DNA from: Candidatus Dormiibacter spiritus
GTDB lineage: Bacteria > Chloroflexota > Dormibacteria > Dormibacterales > Dormibacteraceae
Reading direction: 5' to 3'
DNA: 38,443 nucleotides
Assembly: GCA_003244185.1 (NCBI GenBank)
Contig: QHBT01000015.1
Coordinates: 1-38,443 of the forward strand
Shown here: piece after piece, positions 32,848 through 38,443 of the stretch
Position numbering within the stretch: the stretch's first letter is position 1
Layout: every line of letters starts with the position of its first letter
The notes under the pieces: model-generated
Told to the model about the DNA's origin: nothing
The model's database searches: none
What the model saw: only the letters and a program-made list of their open reading frames with translations
Program-made: the position numbers and the translations under genes

Positions 32848-33774
32848 GTGGAGCTGGGCGTCTTTCTGCCTATCTCCGGCCGGGCCGCCAGCGCCGAGGT
32901 GCTGACGGAGGCTGCGCGCCAGGCCGAGCGCCTAGGCTTCGACGCTGTCTGGTCGGCCGACCGGGTGGTCACCCCCGCCCGCATCGACACCGCCTATCCC
33001 TACAGCGAGAACCAGCAGTTCATAGTGCCACCCGATCTGCCCTTTCTCGACTCGCTGACCTGCCTCGCTTTCCTGGCCGGACGCACCGAGCGGGTGAAGC
33101 TGGGCATCAGCGTCCTGGTCCTGCCCTACCGCCAGCCGCTGCACTGGGCTCGGGTCGCGGTCAGCCTGGATCGGCTCTCCCACGGCCGCTTCATCCTGGG
33201 TGTGGGGGTGGGCTGGATGGAGGAGGAATTCGCCGCTCTGGGGGCGCCCTTCAAGGCGCGAGGAACAGTCAGTGACGAGCAGCTGGAGATCGTCGCCAGA
33301 CTCTGGTCGGAGGAGCGGATCAGCTTCCAGGGCAGCCATCATCGCTTCGACGCAGTGGCTTTCGCGCCGAAGCCCGAGGGCGGCCATCTGGCGACGTGGG
33401 TGGGTGGGGAGGCGCGGGCTGCGCGGCGGCGGGCCGGCCGCTACGGCGACGCCTGGTTTCCCTACTACGTCGACATCACGCCTGACGAGCTGTGCGCCCG
33501 GTTCGAGGAGGCCCGCACCTTTGCCGTCGAGGCCGGCCGAGAACCTGAACGGCTGCAGCTGTGCGTCTGCCGGCCGATCGAGCTGACGAGCGAGGCCCAG
33601 CCGCAGGATCCCCGCCGTCTCCGGGGCACGCCCGAGCAGCTGGCCGAGGCGCTGCTGGCTTACCGCGACCGAGGCGTCCATCACCTGGCTCTGCAGTTCA
33701 TGGTCGGCCGCTGGCCGGAGCGCGTGGAACAGATCGAGCGCTTCGGCTCCGAAGTGATCTCGGCCCTGAGCTAG
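32848..33774 (+). CDS. LLM-class F420-dependent oxidoreductase
   Basis: The 308-residue protein has the luciferase-like (alpha/beta-barrel) pattern: ELGVFLPISGRAAS at the first strand, RLGFDAVWSADRVV, SDEQLEIVARLW, and WVGGEARAARRRAGRYGDAWFPYYVD. The last resembles the TIGR03619 group of F420-dependent proteins in Actinobacteria and relatives. It would use reduced cofactor F420 (or FMN) for hydride transfer; cofactor identity cannot be fixed from sequence. GTG at 32848 lies 6 bp after the hydratase stop, and the next gene starts 8 bp after its end. Confidence 0.87.
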   Translation: MELGVFLPISGRAASAEVLTEAARQAERLGFDAVWSADRVVTPARIDTAYPYSENQQFIVPPDLPFLDSLTCLAFLAGRTERVKLGISVLVLPYRQPLHWARVAVSLDRLSHGRFILGVGVGWMEEEFAALGAPFKARGTVSDEQLEIVARLWSEERISFQGSHHRFDAVAFAPKPEGGHLATWVGGEARAARRRAGRYGDAWFPYYVDITPDELCARFEEARTFAVEAGREPERLQLCVCRPIELTSEAQPQDPRRLRGTPEQLAEALLAYRDRGVHHLALQFMVGRWPERVEQIERFGSEVISALS

Positions 33775-33781
33775 CTGGCTG

Positions 33782-34906
33782 GTGGACCTCCGCTTGGAGC
33801 CGGAGCTGCTCCAAATAGCCGCCGGAGCTCGTCGCCTGGCCGAGGAGCTGCTGGCCCCCCGAGCCCGGCGCTCGGACGAGGAAGGCAGCTTCGAACGCGA
33901 TCTGGTACCCCAGCTCGGCGCTGCCGGTCTGCTCGACGACCGTTTCAGCGCGCAGGCGACGGCGCTCATCGCAGAGGAGCTGGGCCGGGTCGATTCCAGC
34001 GTCCGCGGCTTCGTGACCGTGCAGGCGGGCCTCGTCGGCCACTGCCTGGCCGACTGGGGCACAGAGGCGCAGCAGGAGGCGTGGCTGCACCGGCTCCGGG
34101 CCGGCGAGGCCATCGGCTGCTATGCGCTGACTGAACCCGAGGCGGGTACCGATGCGCGCTCGATCAGAACCCGAGCCACGCGGACCGACGATGGCTGGCG
34201 CCTGAAGGGCGAGAAGCACTGGATCACCAACGGCGGTGTGGCTGATCTGGGGCTGGTCTTCGCCCGCGCCGAGGAGGGGCTGAGCGCGTTCGTCGTGCCC
34301 ACCACGACACCTGGTTTCGAGCGCACGCCGATGGCAGGGCGCGAGCTGGGTCATCGCGGCTCCAACCATGCCTTCCTGCGCCTAGAGGTGGCGCTGCCGC
34401 AGGAAGCGCTCCTGGGCGAGCCCGGCCAGGGCTTCAAGGTGGCCATGAGCGCGCTGGGCCACGGCCGTCTGGGAGTCGCCGCGGGCGCCGTCGGAGTCCT
34501 TCAAGCGTGCCTGGAAGCGACAGTCGACTTCGCCCGCAGAAGAAGGCAGTTCGGGCAGCGCATCGGCGACTTCGGCATGATCCAGGCGGCGCTGGCCGAC
34601 ATGGCCACCGACCTCGCGGCCGGCCGGCTGTTGGTCCGCCAGGCGGCCTGGCTGAAAGACGCCGGCGAAGACAACGCCCAGGCGGTGGCCATGGCCAAGC
34701 TCTTCTGTACCGAGGCGGCTCTGCGCGGAGCCGACCAGGCGATCCTCATTCACGGCGCCCGCGGTTACTCGAACGAGTATCCCGTCGAGCGTTACTGGCG
34801 CGATGCCAAGGGGATGCAGATCTACGAGGGCACGGCCCACGTGCAGCGCGTCATCCTCGCCCGCCAGCTCCTGGGCCGCGATGAGGGCGGGGCCTCAGGC
34901 GGATAG
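33782..34906 (+). CDS. Acyl-CoA dehydrogenase
   Basis: The 374-residue flavoenzyme oxidises an acyl-CoA to the enoyl-CoA. FAD-binding motifs are CYALTEPEAGTDARSIRTRA and HWITNGGVADLGLVF. The C-terminal helices hold RRRQFGQRIGDFGMIQAALADMA and the catalytic Glu in MQIYEGTAHVQRVILARQLLG. Context (hydratase, F420 oxidoreductase) suggests a short acyl-CoA pathway, perhaps glutaryl- or branched-chain-type; the RGSNHAFLRLEVALP segment recalls glutaryl-CoA-type dehydrogenases only weakly. GTG at 33782. Its 3' end overlaps the convergent alkyltransferase gene by 12 bp. Confidence 0.92.
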   Translation: MDLRLEPELLQIAAGARRLAEELLAPRARRSDEEGSFERDLVPQLGAAGLLDDRFSAQATALIAEELGRVDSSVRGFVTVQAGLVGHCLADWGTEAQQEAWLHRLRAGEAIGCYALTEPEAGTDARSIRTRATRTDDGWRLKGEKHWITNGGVADLGLVFARAEEGLSAFVVPTTTPGFERTPMAGRELGHRGSNHAFLRLEVALPQEALLGEPGQGFKVAMSALGHGRLGVAAGAVGVLQACLEATVDFARRRRQFGQRIGDFGMIQAALADMATDLAAGRLLVRQAAWLKDAGEDNAQAVAMAKLFCTEAALRGADQAILIHGARGYSNEYPVERYWRDAKGMQIYEGTAHVQRVILARQLLGRDEGGASGG

Positions 34907-35356
34907 GACGGAGGTCTCCAGCTCGAGCAGCCGGCGCTTCATGTCCAGTCCACCGCCGTAGCCGCGAAGGCGACCGTCGGTGCCGACCAGGCGGTGGCAG
35001 GGGATCAGGATGGGCAGAGGGTTGGCACCGTTGGCGCCACCGACCGCTCGCATCGCGGCCGGGAAGCCGCTGGCTGCGGCCACCTGGCTGTAGGTTCGGG
35101 TTTGGCCATAGGGAATGCGCTCGACCTCCGCCCAGACCCGGCGCTGAAAGTTCGTGCCCACTGGCGCCAGTCGCGTCTCGAACTGGCGCCGGCGGCCGGC
35201 CAGATACTCGTCGAGCTCCTGCTCCAGCTGCTGGACTCTGGCTTCCGAAGACCGCTTGCCAGGAGGACCGGCGGCGGGGTAAAGGAGAGCGGCTAAGCCT
35301 GCCTCCGCCCAGACGCTGCCGAAAGTGCCCCAAGCGGTCTCAACGGCCAGTGGCAC
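34895..35356 (-). CDS. ogt: Methylated-DNA--[protein]-cysteine S-methyltransferase
   Basis: The 153-residue protein directly reverses O6-alkylguanine damage, moving the alkyl group to its own Cys. Active-site C120 is in ILIPCHRLVG. The DNA-binding helix is YGQTRTYSQVAAASGFPAAMRAVGGANGANP, with Arg for the flipping finger. The N-terminal domain is short, as in Ogt-type proteins, and no Ada regulatory domain is present. The start is GTG at 35356, directly after the stop of the Pro-rich gene (TAGCGTG), so it is coupled. A second alkylation-repair enzyme, the AlkA-type glycosylase, lies at 14170. Confidence 0.93.
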   Translation of the reverse strand: MPLAVETAWGTFGSVWAEAGLAALLYPAAGPPGKRSSEARVQQLEQELDEYLAGRRRQFETRLAPVGTNFQRRVWAEVERIPYGQTRTYSQVAAASGFPAAMRAVGGANGANPLPILIPCHRLVGTDGRLRGYGGGLDMKRRLLELETSVLSA

Positions 35357-35357
35357 G

Positions 35358-35906
35358 CTACCTGTTAAAGGCGATCACGAGGATGACCAGCAGGATGATC
35401 AAGCCCACCAGCGCCAGGCCGCCCAGCGCCAAGAGCGCTGCCCGGTTGAAGACACGACCGCTGATCGGCGGCCCCACGGAGTCGGGCCGTCCCGCGACGA
35501 GCGGCTGCCCCGGCTCGGGCCCCGCATCAGGTGGTGAGCTGGGCGCGGGCACTGGCGCCGGCAGAGGGGCCGCCTGCCACGGCTCAGCGGTGGGGGCAGT
35601 CAGCCCAGGTGGCGCAGCCTCGATCTCGGCCGGCCAGGGGAAGGGCTTGGGCCGAACTCCAGCCGGGTCGGAGGCCTGGAGCTCCGGCTCGGGTGGACGG
35701 TCGGGGCCGGACGGCCCCGAAGGAGGCGCCGGAGGTTGATCCGGCCCCGGTGGCCCGGGCGGAGGCGCCGGCGGCCGCTCAGGTTCGATGGGGCCCGCCG
35801 CCCGTCCCTCTGGCGCGCGGCCCACAGCCGCACCCGGTTCGCCCTGGGTGGCGCGCTCGGACGTGTGACCCTCAATCGGTCCCAAAGGGAGTCCTTCCTC
35901 AGGCAT
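35358..35906 (-). CDS. Pro-rich tail-anchored membrane protein
   Basis: This protein of 182 residues has a long Pro/Gly/Glu-rich region with internal repeats (PPAPPPGPPGPDQPP and PPAPPSGPSGPDRPP) and one C-terminal membrane helix (RAALLALGGLALVGLIILLVILVIAF) ending in NR. This makes it a probable tail-anchored protein with an extended cytosolic arm. Pro-rich arms often bind other proteins, but no partner is known. ATG at 35906 has GGAAG 5 nt upstream. A TTG at 35969 would add 21 residues. Its stop is adjacent to the ogt start. No known family recognised. Confidence 0.55.
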   Translation of the reverse strand: MPEEGLPLGPIEGHTSERATQGEPGAAVGRAPEGRAAGPIEPERPPAPPPGPPGPDQPPAPPSGPSGPDRPPEPELQASDPAGVRPKPFPWPAEIEAAPPGLTAPTAEPWQAAPLPAPVPAPSSPPDAGPEPGQPLVAGRPDSVGPPISGRVFNRAALLALGGLALVGLIILLVILVIAFNR

Positions 35907-36004
35907 CAGCTTCCACCGTAACGCAAGCGCAAGGCCGCTCCCGATAGGGTATTCGAAATGCTCCGCCAAACTGTCCGGACCGGGCGCTCAGATCGGCAGA
36001 TCTC

Positions 36005-36886
36005 GTGACCGAACCGCCCGCCGCCGAGCGGGCTCCGGCTTTGGCCGATGGCACACCCCCCACCACCGCTCTGGCGGCGAGCCCAGAGTTCGACGCCAGG
36101 CCCAAGGTGCGCTGGCGGGATCGTCCGCCTCGCTGGTATGTGCAGGTGTCGCTGGTTGTCATCTACTACTGGCTCTACGCCGAGGCGCGGGACTGGCACG
36201 GGTCGATTGCTGACGACCCGGATTCGTTCCTCACAGCCCGCGACGACGGCCTCGCCGTCTTGGACATCGAACGGTGGCTGCACATTGACGTCGAGCTGGG
36301 TTGGCAGCACGCGTTGCTGCAGGTGCACTGGCTGGTCAAGGGGCTCGACGCCTTCTACGGCAGCGCCCATTTCCTGGTCACGGCGCTGGTCCTCGCCTAC
36401 CTGCTGCTGCGCGGCAAGCCGGCCGTCTACCGCTATTGGCGAAATGTGCTCGCGCTGGCGACAGGGGTGGCGTTGGCCTGCTTCGCGCTCTTTCCCACGC
36501 TGCCGCCGCGGCTGCTGCCATCGCCCTACGGGTACGTCGACACGCTCCATGTGGTCGGCGGCCTCTGGTCATACAACAGCGGCGTCCTGGAGCACATCAG
36601 CGACCCCTATGCCGCTCTGCCAAGCTTGCACATCGTGTGGGCCGGGTGGTGCGCACTGGTGCTCTGGCGGCTGCTCCGGGGGCACTGGACGAGATGGTTA
36701 GCCGTCGGCTACCCGTTCCTCACGGCGTTTGCGGTGATCGTCACCGGCAACCACTGGATCCTCGACCTGGTCGCCGGCGCCTCGGTGCTGCTAGGGAGCT
36801 GGGCGCTGACGGCAGCCCTTCACCGCCGGACGGATCCACTATCGGCGCCCGCCGCGGGGGCTGCTCCCTGGACGCCATCCCACTGA
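36005..36886 (+). CDS. PAP2/Aur1-like membrane phosphatase or phosphotransferase
   Basis: The 293-residue protein has about six membrane helices after a hydrophilic N-terminus. Its motifs match the PAP2_3 (Aur1/inositol-phosphotransferase-like) group: FPTLPPRLLPSPYGYVDT, YAALPSLHIVWAGW with the catalytic-type S-L-H, and VTGNHWILDLVAG with the His-Asp pair. Such enzymes remove phosphate from lipid phosphates or transfer inositol-phosphate to lipids. The precise substrate is unknown. GTG at 36005 is the first start in frame; no ribosome site or -10 box is clear. Confidence 0.85.
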   Translation: MTEPPAAERAPALADGTPPTTALAASPEFDARPKVRWRDRPPRWYVQVSLVVIYYWLYAEARDWHGSIADDPDSFLTARDDGLAVLDIERWLHIDVELGWQHALLQVHWLVKGLDAFYGSAHFLVTALVLAYLLLRGKPAVYRYWRNVLALATGVALACFALFPTLPPRLLPSPYGYVDTLHVVGGLWSYNSGVLEHISDPYAALPSLHIVWAGWCALVLWRLLRGHWTRWLAVGYPFLTAFAVIVTGNHWILDLVAGASVLLGSWALTAALHRRTDPLSAPAAGAAPWTPSH

Positions 36887-36993
36887 CGGCTTTCCGGCGC
36901 CGGGCTCAGACCTAGTGCCCCGCTTCCGAAGTTTGCCGGCATCTTGCGGCTCCGGACGACGATGCGGGCGTCATGGGACCCGGCCCGTCGTCG

Positions 36994-37014
36994 TCACGCA
37001 TCCACGATGCGCTC
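36994..37014. repeat. Second copy of the palindromic-element core
   Basis: TCACGCATC-CAC-GATGCGCTC at 36994-37014 shares both arms (18 nt) with TCACGCATC-GTTCA-GATGCGCTC inside the element at 6859-7041. It lies in the 222-bp gap between convergent genes, again in an intergenic position, but the surrounding arms are only loosely similar. It may be a degraded copy. Confidence 0.35.
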
Positions 37015-37054
37015 CTCCTAGTTCCACCCATTCCTTCGCCTCCTCGTCCGGACC

Positions 37055-37071
37055 GGCAGCCTTCGGCTGCC
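37055..37071. other. 7-bp hairpin with 3-nt loop, intergenic
   Basis: GGCAGCC-TTC-GGCTGCC forms a tight GC hairpin between the PAP2-like gene and the Tim44-like gene. No T-run follows on either strand, so its role as terminator for the two convergent genes is uncertain. Confidence 0.35.
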
Positions 37072-37108
37072 TGCCACAATCTGCTCGACCAACATCGAAA
37101 GCAGGCCA

Positions 37109-38443
37109 CTAACTGTCGGCGTCCTCGATGCGCGAGAGCACCCAATCGAATCGACCGCTGGTGACAGCCGCCCGGCAGTAGCGGCATTCGCCTACCTGGT
37201 TCAACTCCAGCGGCGCGCCGCAGTTCGGGCAGACCCGGTCCTGCAAGCTTCGACTGGTGGTCTGCACGCCCCGACCGCGCTGGAAGGTCCAGAACTCGCT
37301 GAAGCGGCTGGGGGACTGGGAACCGAAGATGACCTTGCCTGTCCGCTCGTCGACCTCGTAGTCGGCGCAGGTGGCTGTCACCCTGACGGTGATGTCGTCG
37401 AAGGCTTGGCCGTGAGTCACCTTGATCGGAATCAGCTCCTCCAGGCGTAGATCGTCCAGCTTGTTGATCTTGTGGAGCTCGATCAGCTGCTGCACCTGGC
37501 TCGACCAGCCGAGGTATAGCCCGGGGCTCATGAAAGGCCGGCTGGAGCTTAGATCCCGCGCCTGCCAGGCCTCCTGCAGCGAGTAGAACGCCTGCTGGCC
37601 GCGGCCTCTGAACTGTTCAAAGTCGAACGCAGGATCGGTCGCCTGGATTGCTGCCAGTCCCCGCTCAGGGTCAAGCTCGTCCAAGCCCAAGCCCTGAGCA
37701 GTGCTCACACCCTGGAAAGAGGAGCGCTGCATGTTTGTCACCACCCAGTCGTAGCTACCGCTCTGGATCTCGGCTCCGCAGTAGTCGCACTTGCCGTCAT
37801 CGTTGAGCTTCAGCAGGCCGCCGCAGTTGGGACACTTGCTCGCGGTCGCGCCGCCGCCCTGGACTGTCACCGTGCCCGGCGCTCGCCAGAAGGTCCAGTC
37901 CTCCCCCAGCCGGGCATCTTCCTCGCTGCCGGAGATCAGCCGGCCGTCACGATCGTCGTTGAAGTGGACGGCGGCGACGTAGTCGAGGTGCACTGTGACC
38001 GACTGCCCGCTCTCCTCCGCCCGAGCCTCGGTAACGGCCAGGCCGCGGACATTCAGGTTCTCCAAGATCGGTCTTTGATGCTGCTCGAGCAGATAGTTCA
38101 CCTGTTCAGACCAGCTGTTCCAGACCGGCGCGGCCAGGAATGCCCGCGCCGCGTGAACGTTCCGGTCCTGGTAGGCGCGCTGCACGAGCAGGAACGCCAT
38201 CTGGGCCTTCTGGAGGAAGGTTTCGGGCACGAAGCCAGGGTCGCTGGCCAGGATCGGCTGCAGCAAGGCTGAGTCATACCGCGGCGTTGTCCACCTAAAG
38301 TCCTGCGCGCCGGTGGTCGGAAGCGCCGCAGTGTTGCGCCTCATGAAGGAGTGGAAGAACAGGACGCCGACTATTAGCAGCAGGACGCAAAAGAAGCCGA
38401 AGCCATCGATGACGCCGCCGCCGACGCCGCCGCCGGTGAAGCC
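37109..38443 (-). CDS. Tandem Tim44-like/zinc-ribbon protein (5' end beyond window)
   Basis: The frame stays open to the window end, so the gene is cut at its 5' end. In the last bases it encodes a Gly-rich stretch and a membrane helix (GFGFFCVLLLIVGVLFF), continuing into the part that begins at the internal ATG 38344. After that come two similar modules. Each has a Tim44-like domain (SDPGFVPETFLQKAQMAF... and TDPAFDFEQFRGRGQQAF..., both with a SxQVxxLxExH segment) followed by a zinc ribbon (CPNCGGLLKLNDDGKCDYCG and CPNCGAPLELNQVGECRYC). At least 444 residues. Tim44-like domains bind membranes or proteins; a membrane-anchored trafficking role is inference. Two tandem modules look like an internal gene duplication. 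Confidence 0.85.
   Translation of the reverse strand, partial: GFTGGGVGGGVIDGFGFFCVLLLIVGVLFFHSFMRRNTAALPTTGAQDFRWTTPRYDSALLQPILASDPGFVPETFLQKAQMAFLLVQRAYQDRNVHAARAFLAAPVWNSWSEQVNYLLEQHQRPILENLNVRGLAVTEARAEESGQSVTVHLDYVAAVHFNDDRDGRLISGSEEDARLGEDWTFWRAPGTVTVQGGGATASKCPNCGGLLKLNDDGKCDYCGAEIQSGSYDWVVTNMQRSSFQGVSTAQGLGLDELDPERGLAAIQATDPAFDFEQFRGRGQQAFYSLQEAWQARDLSSSRPFMSPGLYLGWSSQVQQLIELHKINKLDDLRLEELIPIKVTHGQAFDDITVRVTATCADYEVDERTGKVIFGSQSPSRFSEFWTFQRGRGVQTTSRSLQDRVCPNCGAPLELNQVGECRYCRAAVTSGRFDWVLSRIEDADS

Noticed and set aside
35600..35800. Minisatellite or CRISPR-like repeat
   Set aside because: The repetition is of Pro/Gly codons within a coding region (PPAPPxGPxGPD), with no regular spacers.
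37055..37071. Bidirectional intrinsic terminator
   Set aside because: The stem is good but there is no T-run on either side, so I list it only as a hairpin.

Overview
This is a gene-dense, high-GC bacterial chromosome segment with no tRNA, rRNA, CRISPR array, transposase or phage gene that I can see. Many genes start with GTG or TTG, and several have a TANNNT box 6-8 nt upstream of the start codon with no Shine-Dalgarno, the signature of leaderless transcripts. The gene set fits a Terrabacteria-type organism (Actinomycetota, Chloroflexota or a related uncultured soil phylum such as Dormibacterota): a CGNR/ABATE regulator, a KorA with fused gamma domain, split PntAA/PntAB, and an F420-type luciferase-like oxidoreductase. 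The phylum is inference. No gene-free stretch reaches 300 bases.

Layout. 1-676: a DUF1003 membrane protein and a 51-aa orphan small protein. 703-2141: a CGNR regulator, divergent from the small protein across a palindromic operator-like site, then a HAD hydrolase. 2152-6276: a five-gene MoxR operon (DUF4129 protein, small membrane protein, MoxR ATPase, DUF58 protein, membrane protein), followed by a macrodomain protein. 6859-7041: a palindromic intergenic element. 7048-9063 (minus): a selenium-binding protein/methanethiol oxidase coupled to a histidine-containing membrane protein. 9254-11044: a tandem Usp-like protein and the divergent NAD(H) pyrophosphatase NudC. 11055-14062 (minus): a molybdate operon (regulator, modA, modB, modC). 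14170-23533 (minus): cydA-cydB-cydD-cydC, korA-korB and an AlkA-type glycosylase, all co-oriented and tightly packed. 23671-24052: a small Gly-rich protein with its own strong ribosome site and terminator. 24108-26967: proton-translocating transhydrogenase pntAA-pntAB-pntB. 26929-28982 (minus): an apparent attenuator (19-aa branched-chain-rich leader peptide plus intrinsic terminator), ilvC and pheA. 28997-30605 (minus): two membrane proteins of unknown role. 30741-32026 (minus): RidA and an alpha/beta hydrolase, divergent across only 18 bp from 32045-34906 (plus): an enoyl-CoA hydratase, an F420-type oxidoreductase and an acyl-CoA dehydrogenase. 34895-35906 (minus): a Pro-rich tail-anchored protein and O6-alkylguanine alkyltransferase. 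36005-36886: a PAP2/Aur1-like membrane phosphatase or transferase. 37109-38443 (minus, cut by the window end): a protein with two copies of a Tim44-like plus zinc-ribbon module.

Together the genes suggest an organism that handles low or fluctuating oxygen (cytochrome bd; KorAB linking 2-oxoacid oxidation to ferredoxin), balances NADH and NADPH (transhydrogenase, NudC), imports molybdate for Mo-cofactor enzymes, repairs alkylated DNA twice over, and makes branched-chain and aromatic amino acids. The strongest regulatory novelties are the ilvC leader attenuator, the symmetrical leaderless bidirectional promoter at 32027-32044, the palindromic divergent promoter at 703-731, and the long palindromic intergenic element at 6859-7041.
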